Origin: Gamsiella multidivaricata
Lineage: Eukaryota; Mortierellomycota; Mortierellomycetes; Mortierellales; Mortierellaceae
Direction: 5' to 3'
Length of the DNA: 64,000 nucleotides
Assembly: GCF_025024155.1 (NCBI RefSeq)
Contig: NW_026251735.1
Location: forward strand, 62,001 to 126,000
This document shows, piece after piece, positions 9,999 through 21,737 of the stretch. The position numbers were made by a program, and so were the translations under genes. Numbering within the stretch: the stretch's first letter is position 1; each line of letters begins with the position of its first letter. The notes beneath the pieces were generated by a model. The model saw nothing but the letters and a program-made list of their open reading frames with translations, did not search any database and was not told where the DNA came from.

Positions 9999-10652
9999 TT
10001 ACTTGTGCTGCTTGTGGTGAGGCGACTTCTTGGGCTTGATGTCCTGAGTTTTGAACAGCTCCCGCTTGCTGTTCTTCTTCTTCTGGCCCAAGTTCCAGGT
10101 CTTGCGGTTGCGACTGACCTTGCGGTGAAATGCCAGTTCGGTGTCCTCGTTCTTGATAGCACGCTTGATGTGCTTGCTGCAGGAAGAGAATGATTTCTTG
10201 TGATTCGCATAGTTCTTGCGGTGGAGCTCAAAATTCTCGATAGCACGCTTGTTGTACTTGCAAGAGGATGAAGACTTCATGTGGTGCGAATGGTTCTTGC
10301 GGTGAGGCTCGAGGGCGCGCTTACTTTGCTTATGGTGACTGTGGTTAGCCTTTTGGTGTTTGCCATGACTCTTCTTGCCATGGACTTTCTTTTTGTAAAG
10401 GGCAAGGTCGGGTACATTGGCTTTGACAGCAGGGACTTGGGGAGCGGTCAAAGCGGGCTTATGCAAGTCGCGGCGCTCCATCATTGATGAGCTCTTGCTG
10501 TGGCTATAGTCGGCCTTGCGATGGTGATTCTGCTGTTCGTGGATGCGGCGGGGCTCAAGGCGGAAGGCAGCCTGCTGTCCGTGGCGGACATCTGCAGCAG
10601 TCATAGTACCCATAATGGCAGTCGTCAACAGTGCTGAAAGAATGAAGCGCAT
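9999..10652 (-). CDS. Secreted Lys/His-rich repeat protein with Kex2-type cleavage sites
   Basis: Single exon, 217 residues, very basic. MRFILSALLTTAIMGTMTA is a clear signal peptide. The rest is a degenerate repeat of about 24–33 residues with the core HRK…H.KS.SS…KR followed by A-[LI] or E-L. Dibasic KR sites end the units at residues 111–112, 135–136, 163–164 and 196–197, and RR at 60–61 ends a similar unit nearer the N-terminus. Two units carry one Cys each in the same place (SSSSCKYNKR and SFSSCSKHIKR). Signal peptide plus spaced dibasic sites between similar units is the architecture of Kex2-processed repeat precursors, whose known fungal members give mating pheromones, hydrophobic repellents or toxins. 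I do not recognise the peptides themselves, and no function is assigned. A histidine-rich metal-binding or wall protein is the alternative. Confidence 0.75.
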   Translation of the reverse strand: MRFILSALLTTAIMGTMTAADVRHGQQAAFRLEPRRIHEQQNHHRKADYSHSKSSSMMERRDLHKPALTAPQVPAVKANVPDLALYKKKVHGKKSHGKHQKANHSHHKQSKRALEPHRKNHSHHMKSSSSCKYNKRAIENFELHRKNYANHKKSFSSCSKHIKRAIKNEDTELAFHRKVSRNRKTWNLGQKKKNSKRELFKTQDIKPKKSPHHKQHK

Positions 10653-11159
10653 GTTGGTCGTTCGTTAATTGTCGAGCAAATTGAGGTACAGGGGATACAG
10701 AGACCAAACTTGAGAGTAGAGATAGATTATGGTAGACAACTCACGTCCTTTATATACTTTATAAATACACTGGGCAGCACATCGCATATTGGCCTTGAAT
10801 AAATTACTGTAGTCCATCCTTGCTGTTTGTGTCTGCACCAACAAGAGAGCCAAAAGGTATGTGCGCGCGTGGCCGGCAAGGACTTATTTTCAGTCAAGAG
10901 AAGAATAAGAAAGGAGCCAGACGGTGTCAAAAATGAGATTTCTAGCGGATGTGGCAGGGGATGGGTAGCTTTGGAATATAGAGCGAGTTGATATTCCTCG
11001 CTTCCTTCTTATACCTACCCATGACCTAAGGGGGTTCACAAAGAGTTCTTAGTTTTCCTCATGTCCTCTCTCATCGAGCGGATAACATGCAAACACATTC
11101 CGAGTTTTCATAATTACGAGTCAATATCAGCGCGTTGGTGTCGGCGTTTATTTTCTATG
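10653..11159. other. Intergenic, repeat-peptide promoter and KCH 3' end
   Basis: Apart from the TATA box no coding signal is seen. Both flanking genes are transcribed leftward, so this is the promoter of the repeat-peptide gene and the 3' region of the KCH gene. Confidence 0.5.
10747..10756 (-). promoter_or_regulatory. TATA box of the repeat-peptide gene
   Basis: On the minus strand TATATAAAGG lies about 95 bp before the start codon at 10652. It is a strong match to the TATA consensus and suggests a regulated rather than constitutive promoter. Confidence 0.6.
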
Positions 11160-13499
11160 CTAGTGGTATGGGCGATAACTTGCGCCATTGACAACACTTC
11201 CCCTTCCTCCCTGCCGCCCTGTTGGTTGCGCTTGATATCCTCCATAAGGACTTAGTGGCGCGCCGCCGCGTTGACCAAGATCAGACATCATGACCGTCTC
11301 GCCGTAATTGGGAATATGTCCTTGCTGCAGAGGGTGGGGCCTCACTGCCCGAGGACCGTGGCCGCTCGCGACGCTTCCTTGATTCGATCCGCTGAGGACT
11401 GTGCTAGTGTCTGATGCTTGCCGCCGATGGCCTGGAAGCTGCGGTTTTGGTGGATACTGCGACGCAAGGCAACTACTGCTGAGGCTATAGGCGCCGTCAC
11501 TGATCTCGCTCCTGTCATCAGCATAGTCATAACGATGGTCCTGCCGCTGGAGATTACGATTGTGATAAGCCTGCTGATGGTTAGCCTGACGGAAAGGTCT
11601 CGTGTCACTATCGTCCTCTAAGGCTGGCGTATATGACCTCGGGCCCGGCGAGTACGATCTTGGAGGCGGAGATGGATGCTGGCGGCGATAAGGATCGTTG
11701 GGCAAAGGCCCATTCTTTCGCAAATTTGGAGATCCTGGAGCTATATAAGGCGACGCTGCAGTCATTCTCGGCGCTGATGAGGGTATAGGGGAACCTCGCG
11801 GTCCTTCTTCGATCAAGCCAATGTTGGGCAAAGTTGGCTTCTGTAGAGGCGTGTCACCGCCCTTGCCGCCCTTTGCGTTCTTGGAAGCCTCCTGTGTACG
11901 CTGCTTGACCTTTCTCTTGATGATCTCGTCAATACTATTAACAGGCGTTAACATGGGTCAGTTCTCGATGCGCGGCCAATGCTGCCTAAAAACACAAGTA
12001 TAAGATAAAAGAAGTATCGGCCTACCGTTTATCAATCTTGTGGCAACAAAATTCTTTCAGGTTGCCCTGGATGTGAATGACCAACGGAATATAGAGAATG
12101 ACTGCCACCAGCATAAGAAGAACAGAGATGATCCACAGGGTAAGTGTGAATGTCATCACTCCCATGGTAATGCGTGTCATCAGAGGAAAAGGGTAGTTCC
12201 AAAATGCAAGGTCAAGGTCATTGTTCTTGGTCCTGTTTTTGTTGACGACAGTGATAAGGATAATGCCGTTGATAACCTGTCTTGGTCCGTCCGCAAATAT
12301 GAGCCGCTTCCAACCTGTTCATATATAGTGTTTCATCGCAATGATTGCTTGTGAATATGCAGCCAATAAAGGACAAGACGAGCATATGAAAAACCAAGGC
12401 AGTGTCCAGTTGCATACCTCGGAAAGTGAAGAAGCAAAAGAACGCGACCTCATCGATGGTCTTTTTCGAGTTGTGAATCTTTTGGAACAGGCAAAAGTGG
12501 GCATAACTTTTGACCGCATAATATCGATAGGCAATCATGCTGGTGAAAGCATAGCTGATGTCGCGACTCTTAATGATTGCCGCAGCCTTTTTCATGTCCC
12601 ATGCCAGGAGAATAAACGAAAGAATAATACAGGCGGCGAAAATCCACTTGTAAATCTCGAACGAGATCTTGATGTCCTCTAGAGGAGACAACATAGTAAA
12701 TTACAAGCAGGGAGGTGTGTTGAGTATGCGGCTACTTCCCGCTGCTCGCGTGTTGTTGAGATTACCAAAGTATAATGGAGATAATAGAGGAGCTTACTGA
12801 ATGAAATCTGTCTATCTTGCACTCCGAGATTGGTCTGCCACGTTTTAGCGACGAGCAAGTTGACGGCTGTCCTATTTTCATTGAATCCATACGAGGGAAA
12901 GGTGTGTGAGCTATATGCGAGAACCACTGCTGATCCACATAGATGACAGACCTTTATCCTACCATAAATCGGCACAGTAAATAAGGATGCCCTTGATTAC
13001 GATGCCAAAGACAAGTGAGTACTTGAATTTCCTCCAGAGCGAGTTATCGACATAGTCGTCAACGTCAATGAAATCAAACTTGTGGTCCTCGACCTTTTGT
13101 CGCCGCCAATCGGCTATTGAAAGACGCAGGTTACGACAGTTAGTGGAAATGGTGAGTGCGATGGCTCCTGGTTTTTTTTTCGCAGTGGTAGCCGGATGGC
13201 CTTTGAAGATGGAAAGGGGTAGGGAACAAGGAGCTGGTGAATCAGGGATAGGGCTGCTTATTTTTTTGCTGTTTGAGAGGACGGGAGGGCAGATCGGGGT
13301 TAAATTGGGTAATTTAACATCGCCCATTTGTCTCCCTTCATTTATTGAGAAGGATGCAATTTAATGGTTGAATCCCCATTTCCATTTCGTCAGTGGTGTG
13401 TCCCATTATCTTTCCATCTAACGTATTCAATTGACCAACAAAGAAGAGAGGTCCATGAAACTCCAAGGATCACAGCGTGAACTTAAACATACTTGACAT
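11160..13499 (-). CDS. KCH1: KCH-family low-affinity potassium transporter
   Basis: Six exons on the minus strand: 13493–13499, 12963–13113, 12798–12871, 12418–12678, 12026–12314 and 11160–11934, giving 518 residues. The first exon holds only 7 coding bases (ATGTCAA), and phases agree at all five junctions. The start MSTDWRRQKVEDHKFDFIDV is followed by DDYVDNSLWRKFKYSLVFGI, matching the fungal KCH family (yeast Kch1 and Kch2/Prm6), plasma-membrane proteins that promote K+ influx, in yeast during the pheromone response. Four or five membrane segments follow, with IYKWIFAACIILSFILLAWD and FFTFRGWKRLIFADGPRQVI between them. The C-terminal 250 residues are Pro/Ser/Gly-rich and disordered. Transcription diverges from the PRM10 gene. 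Family assignment is by motif memory and could be checked against the KCH Pfam family. Confidence 0.85.
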
Positions 13500-15598
13500 G
13501 GTGCTCGAAATCTTTCTTGAACTCGACGGAAGAAATGCGAAAATGAATAATAGAAAGCGTGTTTGTATAATATAGATTGGATGAGAAGCAATGAGAGGAG
13601 GTGATGTCTGATATTGAGAACGGGATGTTGGATGAAAAAAAGGTCGTTATTTAGGGCAAATTGTCATTAGAAGCATTAGAAGAGAAGAGAAAGGGAAAAA
13701 GGGGTGTGCGTGTGTGAATGTGGATGGTGGTCTACAATGTACAATGTGATGCTGTCGTCTCTCTCTTTAACTGGGAGTGAGTGACCGAGGATGGGGAGGT
13801 AAGGTCAAGGACAGGGTAAAAAAAAAAGATAGAGAGAGAAAGAGGAGGGGATCCGTCGATAGTAGCTCAATGGATGGCTACGAGGACCTGGGACCAACAG
13901 AACGCCAAATAAAGTTAATTAAAATTGATTGAAAATTTTACGATCCATTGAGGACGAAGAGTATATCACGTTACCCAGCAGGCACTGATGCATCCTCACC
14001 ACCTGTCTGTATTCACAGGGCATACACAACACTACAGGCAAATGATGTGCGGTCCTCGTGTTTCACTTCGAAACGGGGTATTACGCTTGCCACAACAGCT
14101 TCGCCCACGCAATCAGTAGATCATCCCATGGTGCTCCGCTGGGCTAGTCGAATGGTATCGGTTCCCGCTTCCTCATAGGAGCAATGTCTGTGTCCACCAC
14201 GACGCATTCATTGACCCAAGCTATGAAATCAAAAAGGCCCTTGAAAGCAATTGACTTTCATGGTCGCACAATATCTTTTGTCTGCATCCCTCATGACAAA
14301 AAAAAAAAGAGAGAGGGGGAAATAGAGAAACTGAACAATGGATGCGAATGATGACATGATGCGTATGCTAAAGCCACAGTGCTCTTTTGACGATGCTTGC
14401 AATCCACGTACGCGCCGCAGATGCAGCACGTCTTAGCTTGTCTTGCTATCATCGTTAATCCTCTTGGCGTCTATCCAGCCCTCGGTTCCTCCCTCATCGT
14501 GCCGACGCTAAATTGTTTTTGTCATGAGTCTGGCCCAACCTCCCCTCAAAGCGAAACATGCAGAGGCCCGTGTTCCTCGCCCGCATTCAGTCACATTCCC
14601 ACGACAGGAACAAAACGCATAACGGTGTCTCCATAAGATGTACATGCGTAGTTCTGTCACTTGGTCCAGCATAGTGAAGGTGGCTGTTGCAGGTGGAATA
14701 AGGAACCATTACCGGGCGCCTTGATTGGTTCGTTCGGGGTCTGATGGGTACAAACTAGCCGGATCTGAAGGTAAATTGGGCTTGAAGTGGTCGGGAGGCG
14801 AAAAATCGCTGATGGACGAGATGTAGACACGACAGCCGAGACAAGCGATCGAGTGAGTGGGCCCTGAAGGGAGCTTTGGGCACATTCGTTGGCGGACAAT
14901 CCGTGGTTGAACATGAATGAGACGCCGTTGAGATTCAAATTATTATTTACTATTTAAATCTCCTTTGTGGGGTGCAGTAGTAACAGCAGTATGGGCGGTT
15001 CCTATTTTCTTTTTAATGGTCATTGAGCTGTTTCGGAGAAGCAAAGCGCATCAGCATACCAGCATCAGACAAACACATCGAGTCAAACATGATTACCACT
15101 AGAGTGGTAGTGGATGTCTCCGGTCGATATTTTTTATAAATAATAAATGGGGGAGGCCGTTCTGGGATCCGATCGCCACCCCAAATGTGCGACATACGTA
15201 CACAGCGAACGAATAGGCTAAAGAGTCCAGTTGAGATTTGAATAATGAACTATTTATTGGACTATCTTCATCATAGGCTGCACAGTCTTCCATCCTTCTG
15301 CCTCCTTCGATGGTTTCTACAACATTTTCCACTGAGTTGGGCCTGTGGCATATAAAAGAAGAAGAAAAACGGCCAATTGCCATTTTTTATTCTCATCCCA
15401 CTCTTTTCTTTTGTACCTTTTTTTTGTTTTGTTTGTGTGCTCTTATTTTTCACACCTTTAAATCCTTCTTTTTTTTTCTTTCTGTGTAGCACCTTCGACC
15501 TCAACGGCTCCCCACCCTTCCCCCTAATTTTTTTTCTCATCAAGGTGTGAGAAGACTCGACTCTCAAACCACACCCACAGCGACAGTAGAATACCAGC
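13500..15598. other. 2.1-kb divergent promoter region (KCH / PRM10)
   Basis: Shared upstream space of the KCH gene (minus) and the PRM10 gene (plus). Near 13560–13860 it is purine-rich, and from about 15350 to 15540 it has T-rich leader sequence before the PRM10 start. Short open frames show no domains, and I see no tRNA. Confidence 0.55.
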
Positions 15599-18470
15599 AT
15601 GAGCACTAATAACAGTTCGCCCAGCGGTACACCTCCATACCAGCCAAACATATCCTCAATCTCAACCTCATCCTCGCTCTATGTGCCCACTTCCAACCAG
15701 ATCCCCACACCCCCAACCATAACCATCAATCCGCCTTCCTTACCCCAACCGACCCTCACTACTATCAACGAAGCAGCCTCTAGGCCCGGTTCAAACAGAT
15801 ACAACCCGCCTGTGCCCAGCAGAATGACAGGCACATATTCCAGCAACAACAGTATTTACCACAACAACCTCGCTCCTACCCACAACGCACACGGACGTCG
15901 ACTCGGAACCAGCAGCGCCTCTAGCTCCCCTCCAGGAACACCTCCCAACGGCTTACGAGATTACTATCTGAATGTTGCTCTTCAACGCGCTCAGCACCGC
16001 TTTTACACACACGGAACTGGATCAGGGCCCAACTCTGCAAACAACTCGAGCACGAACCTGAGCCGGCCCAACATCTCTGTCGTAGTTCCCTCACAAAGCA
16101 AGTACCAGGAGGCCCGACGAGCGTACTCTGCAGACCAACTGAGTGTCCAGGAACCACAGATTACTGTCACCACACCAGGGGGATCCAATGAGACCGAGGA
16201 ACATGTAAAGACGCTGCAAAATGCGCTCAACAACTTGATTGCACAAGAAAGCAGAGCAGCCCCACATAATGACGATGACGATGCGGAGGATCCAGACACT
16301 GATGGACCCATCATGATGAAGGGCAACAAATCGAACTCAGTACCTGGAACTGTTTCGGCGGGTAGGAAGAGCGGCGTCTTGCTTACCCCTACAGTTCTGG
16401 CCAATCGAGAGGACCCCGAAAAGACGGCCGCCGGTACTATGAGCCATGGAATTGTGGGTTCGGACGTCACCCTCAGCGACAAGGACCAGAAAGAGAAGGA
16501 GAGGAAGGCGCACCGCAAGTCTCACAACCGGATCTCGCGGCTTTTTGGCCGCGATGTACCAGGCATTGGACACACCTCAGATCAGCACTATCACATGCAG
16601 GTCTCGCGCGCACCGGTGCAGCCCTCAAAAGCCGGTGTCCTCAGCAATCTGTTGAAGCTCCAGGACAATGGCCGCCATGCAAAGGTAACTATTATTAAGA
16701 ATGATCGCCGAGGCTGCCAGGGGTTGTGTACCATGCATATGTGCATGCGTGCCTGTGTGTTCATGCATCTAACAGTCGTTCCCATCAATTTCTCCACATA
16801 TCCCTCTGAATGTATAGACTCTTCATACACTATCGACAACAAAGCCGCGCAAGGAAAAGAAGAAACGACCCACGCTCTATACCCGGTCCGCTAACAACTC
16901 TACCACGTCTATCGCAAACGTCTTTGGCACCTACCCACCCCTGCCGACCATAGGATCTAGTACAGGCTTGGGTAACCTTGGCACGGCTACTCAGCGCAAT
17001 AGCTATGGCAACGGCAATGGCAACGGCAATGGCAATGGTAATGGATACGGACATCCACCTCAGCTGGACGGTAGCTTTGCGGGAGCATTCCCACAGGGTC
17101 ATTCGCCTTTGCACTCGCCCAACGGCTCACCTCGCGGCTCATTCTCCTACGACAATACCTTCTCGGCTACCTCAACCTTGCACTCGCTCTCGGCCGAGGA
17201 AAAGATGCGCATCACATTCGCAGTTGCAGACATCCTGCAGCGTCAGGACTATGTGCTGCGCCTGGCCAAGTCCATGATCAGATATGGCGCACCCTCACAT
17301 CGACTGGAGGATGCGATCGACCACACAGCCAGAACCCTGGAACTCAATCTGCAGTGCGTCTACTTGCCAAACGTGATGGTCATCGCCTTCACGGATTACG
17401 AGACCCATACCTCTGAAACGCACTTGCTCAAGTGCTCGGCAGGACTCGACATGAACAAATTTGCCCAAGTCCATCAAGTTCTGAAGATGGTGACACACTC
17501 CTCCATGCCCGTGGAGGAGGCCATCATGAAGCTGGATGCAATCAGCGCCGAAAAGGACATGTGGCCACGATGGGCCAACATCCTCTCATACGCGATGGCG
17601 TCCTTTTGCACCGCTACCATGTTCTTCAAAGGCAGCTGGACGGATGCCGGTGTCTCATTGATGCTCGGAACCTTTGTTGGTCTGATGAGTTGGTTGTCGG
17701 AAAAGGTGCCCAGTTACTCACATATTTGCGAGGTCACTATGTCGGTGGTTGTGGCCTTTATCGCGGAGGCCATGCACAATCAAGTGTGCCGAAGCTCCGT
17801 CAAGATGGCGGGTATCGTTATGCTGCTGCCTGGATACACGATCACCTGTGCGATTCTGGAACTCAGCTCGCGACAGATGATTTCAGGATCCGTTCGTTTA
17901 TTCTACGCGATTGTCTTCTCACTACTGCTGGGATACGGTTTGACCATCGGCGCCTCGCTCTGGAATCTGATTGACCCGTCCAGTCTTCCAGCGGCCGTAA
18001 CAGGAGTCTGCCCAGAGACACTCGATGCCAAATGGAACGTCCTCTTTGTGCCGGTGTTTGCGATTGCGCTCAACATCTACCTGAAGGCCCATCCCCGTCA
18101 ATGGGTCCTGGCGACAATCCTGTCGATCCTCGGGTATATGGTCTCATATTCGACATCGACCTGGGCTGGGGCCCGAACCGAGGTGTCGTCAGCGTTGGCT
18201 TCTTTCTCGATCGGATTCTGTGGAAATATCTACCAGCGTGTGACCCACCAACTTACGTTTCAGGCGGTTGTGTGCGCGGTCTTCTTCTTGGTCCCGGGAA
18301 GTTTAGGTCTGAAGGGCGCAATGGCCTTGTTCACGGACGACATGGCAGGAGGTGTCAACTTTGCGCTGCAAATGGTCATTACAGCGATTGCGATCAGTGT
18401 CGGTCTCTTCGCTTCTGCGTTGGTTGTCTACCCCATGGGCAAGTCTCGGTCTGCTCAAATGACCTTTTAA
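15599..18470 (+). CDS. PRM10: PRM10/ThrE-family membrane protein
   Basis: Exons 15599–16684 and 16818–18470 (phase 0) give 912 residues. The first ~530 residues are disordered and rich in Ser, Thr, Pro and Asn, ending in an (Asn-Gly)n stretch. From about residue 540 comes the conserved soluble ThrE part: AEEKMRITFAVADILQRQDY, then YGAPSHRLEDAIDHTARTL and LPNVMVIAFTDYETHTSET. About ten membrane segments follow, including ILSYAMASFCTATMFF, VVVAFIAEA and AGIVMLLPGYTITCAILEL. Bacterial ThrE exports threonine. Yeast Prm10 is a pheromone-regulated protein of the same family with no settled substrate. Transport of an amino acid or a similar small solute is therefore only inference. The long disordered N-terminus is fungal-specific and may be regulatory. 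Only one intron interrupts a large gene. Confidence 0.88.
17007..17044 (+). repeat. GGCAAC/GGCAAT repeat coding for (Gly-Asn)n
   Basis: In-frame hexamer repeat in the PRM10 gene, coding alternating Gly and Asn. The unit varies between AAC and AAT, so the repeat is old or selected at protein level rather than a fresh expansion. Confidence 0.85.
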
Positions 18471-19327
18471 AGCTGGTTGCTTTACGCCAGAGAATTCCAT
18501 TCTTCGTTGTGAGGCGATGCTCACCGGACCGAGCAAATGTAGCTATACCCGACCACATATTCTGTTCATCCCTCCTTCTACCTCTCCTCCTCTCGTTCAA
18601 AAAGCATTTCCACATGTATATGCATGCATGCATTGATTCCTAGATAGACAATAATAGATAAAGGACTCCATGCGATAGTTTGTAACATCCACATTATTGT
18701 ACCGTGTCATGAAGTCGATAAGAGCTTGTGCGTACAATTACGCCCGTCCGGATCCGTGTCTGCATCCAAGGAGATTTCAAACCATTCGTGTTTTTTTTGT
18801 ACGATTTGGCTTGGTCAGTTGGGTGTCAAGAGATCAAAAGAGAATGGAAAAAAAAAACTGGGGATGAAAAGGACAGACCACAGTAAAGACACGGGTTGCA
18901 AACAAAAGAGGGGGCTGCACTCTTCGTCCTACCCTTCCGAATTATCATAGCGAGCCTGTCAAATAAGCCAAGCAATCCATGCAAGCCAGGGAAACAAACA
19001 GGCGGCAATGAGAGCGATGGTCGCCTGGTCTTTTTCCCACACTTCACGATCATGTCCTGTACCCGCCTTGGCACGCGGCATATGATCAAGTTGATCCCCT
19101 TCAGTGCGAGCAAGAGGTAAGGAAAAGAAATATGAGAGCAGAGATGGCGAGATGTCCTTTGAAAGGCCGAAGTATACAGAAAGGCACAGTAGGAGGATGG
19201 GATACAAAAAAGGGCCTGACACGGCGCACTATCTTTCAAGTAATAGCCCTGTGTTCGTCTCATCTTCGGGACGACTATAAAAAGTATATCCCTACCTCTC
19301 TTTACAGACACACACCATCCTTCATAA
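18471..19327. other. Intergenic with TATA box of the serine protease gene
   Basis: PRM10 3' end on the left. On the right TATAAAAAG at 19276–19284 lies about 45 bp before the protease start codon and is a likely TATA box. No gene seen between. Confidence 0.6.
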
Positions 19328-21599
19328 ATGCGGGCCTCGTCCACCATCCTACTATCTTCAGCAATTCTCTTACTGGCAGCAACCGAGGACATCCACCGAC
19401 GCGCCCTCAACGTCGTCGATGCCCAAGTCTCAGTCCCCGGACGATTCCCCGCCAATTTCGCAGGATCTCTCTACCGAGACCCTCCTTCCCTCACCAGCAC
19501 CGTAGTCTTTCAGTACCATCACAGCGATCATTTTATCGACCATACCAAGATCCGAGGACCACCTCCGACCCTGCGCCTACCACATCTCGACAATGCCCAG
19601 CTCCTGAGCGACGAAGAGATCTCTCGTCGACAACTCACCGAACGAGGGCTCGAACCCGATGGAGCTTACCAGTTTGGAAAAGCGATCGCCGTTGAATCCT
19701 TCGATAGCATTTCAACCCTCACAAGGGGCCGCTGGATTTCATTGAAGTCGTTGAAGCACCAGCGGTTCATGTACACTCGCGAAGACGACGAAGACGTGCT
19801 CGTCTGGCAACTCGAAATCTATTCCCAATCGGCACTTTCGTTGAACTTGATCTTCTCGGAATTCCATCTCCCCGAGGGTACCGAGTTTTTTGTTTCGGGA
19901 CGGCGGCATATCTTGGGCGCGTTCACGGCTGCAATTAATAATAAGCCTGATGGGATCTTCGCCACCGCACCCGTCGCCGGAGACAGGTTGTTGTTGGAGT
20001 ACTATACACCGAAGAAAACGCTGTTGCGAGGGCTGGTGCCGAGGATCCAGCTGAGTCATGTGGTGCATGGGTACAAACCTGCTCCGCTCGCTGCGTCGTC
20101 CGATCTCACGGATATGGGTCTGCGCCGTCGGGACAGATCGTTTATCCCAAGGACTGCGAAGAGGAGTGAATTGAGGGACCAGTTTACCTTGGACAATATG
20201 GGAGAGTGGGATAGGGATGCGAAGGATGAGATGCTGCCGCCGATTCGAGCTATGTCGGGTAAATGCAATGTAGATGTGGCCTGTCATAGTAACGAGTATT
20301 ATGAGCAAAGTCGGAGCGTTGGCGTGATTTTGACGGATTATAACCAGAAGTATTGCACGGGGGCGTTGGTCAACAATGCGCGACAGGACGGCCGGCAGCT
20401 CTTCTTGACAGTAAGTCGAGTTTTTACTTCTTTTCACTACTCCATTTCTTCCTCGTTCGGGGGGTCATGATCTATTTACTGACAGCAGCTGCCACGGTGG
20501 CACATTGCATTTACTTCTATACGACATTCAACAAAAACGCTCGTAGGCAAATCACTGCTCAGAATTCCCAGATACGAGCGCCCATATCGTCATGTTCAAC
20601 CATGAGAAGCTCCAATGCGGATCCAACTCCGAGGTCGTGAACGAGCACGACACAGCCATGGGCCTCGTCAAGCTGGGGAACTACGCCCCTAGCGACTATA
20701 CCCTTTACGAAATCGTGGAACTCATCCCTGACGCCTATAACCTTTACCTCTCCGGATGGTCCGCCCTACCGAAAGCGCCCTCCAGTCGTCCTCGTACGCC
20801 TGCTCCCCCTCCTCCCTCTGAAGAGGGCACTGAAGAAATCCTGTCCGGCCCATGGAGAACCACTCGAAGCAACATTAAAGATCGGGTTGGTCGCCTCCAA
20901 GTTCATCGCAGGAAAGACCCCACCCCCCATTTCTCACCTATGGTGCCCGAAGACGATTCCGCGACCCATATCCCCATCGTGGGGATCCATCACCCCTCCG
21001 GCGACTCCAAAAAAATCTCCTTTTTCTTCAACGGTACACTCCCGCGAGCCTGTTGGGCCGAATGTGGGTTAGATGAATATTTTCACTGGAAGATCCCTCG
21101 ATGGGACAAGGGCACGACCGAGCCGGGTTCGAGTGGATCACCCCTGTTCGATGCAGACAAGCGGATCGTTGGGCAGTTGCACGGCGGGTCCGCGAGTTGT
21201 TGGGACCGAGATGGGTATGATGCCTACGGAGCCATCCATGCGTCCTTCCAGACCCCACCTAAGATTAAGAATCGCTTGGCGACCTATTTAGATCCTGAGG
21301 GCGAAGGCGTCAAGGTCATGGATGGGCGTAGCCTTGAGATCGCGAGGCGGGAGACACGGGAGCGGAAGGAGCATGAAGGCGAGCAGGAGAGTGGGGAAGT
21401 AATGAAAGAGACAGAACAGCAGTGGGTGGGACCTTTGGGATCGACGAGTATGGAGAAGCCGCTGGGGCTGAGAGGGGAGGACAAGAGGTGGTTGTTTTCG
21501 AGAGCTCCGGATATGTTTGGACGGACGCATGATGTTATTGAAAAGACCTGGCAGCGCCGTGTCCAGCGACTTGAGGACCTCGAGGAGGAGGATGGCTGA
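19328..21599 (+). CDS. Secreted trypsin-fold serine protease, lysyl-endopeptidase-like
   Basis: Exons 19328–20410 and 20547–21599 give 711 residues. A signal peptide (MRASSTILLSSAILLLAAT) is followed by a propeptide of roughly 270 residues that has jelly-roll-like character (VLVWQLEIYSQSALSLNLIF) and ends near basic sites (TAKRSELRD). The catalytic domain starts around residue 300 with CNVDVACHSNEYYEQSRSVG. The splice junction falls inside the active site: LT|ANHC restores His364. Asp396 (NEHDTAMGLVKL) and Ser557 (EPGSSGSPLFD) complete the triad. TANHC, the Cys pattern and the C-terminal GGSASCWDRDGYDAYGAI resemble bacterial lysyl endopeptidases (S1 family) more than animal trypsins. Cleavage after Lys is inferred only. 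A Pro/Arg-rich insertion of about 60 residues interrupts the domain after SGWSALPKA, and a charged C-terminal tail follows it. Confidence 0.88.
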
Positions 21600-21737
21600 G
21601 GATTCATTGGCGGAAGCAGAGCAGGAAACAGGAACGCAGTTCCATTACATTTAACTATCGATGAAAGACGACAGCTTCTTTTGTATATAATACACATTTT
21701 TTTTATTGTTTGTTTGTTTGTAAAGGATTCTTATTAT

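Noticed and set aside
9935..10246. Long frames on both strands opposite the repeat-peptide gene
   Set aside because: Mirror frames of a Lys/Arg-rich coding sequence; no signal peptide, domain or TATA of their own.
17432..18643. Long second frame overlapping the PRM10 gene
   Set aside because: Shadow of a GC-biased coding region; the main frame carries the ThrE domain and membrane segments.
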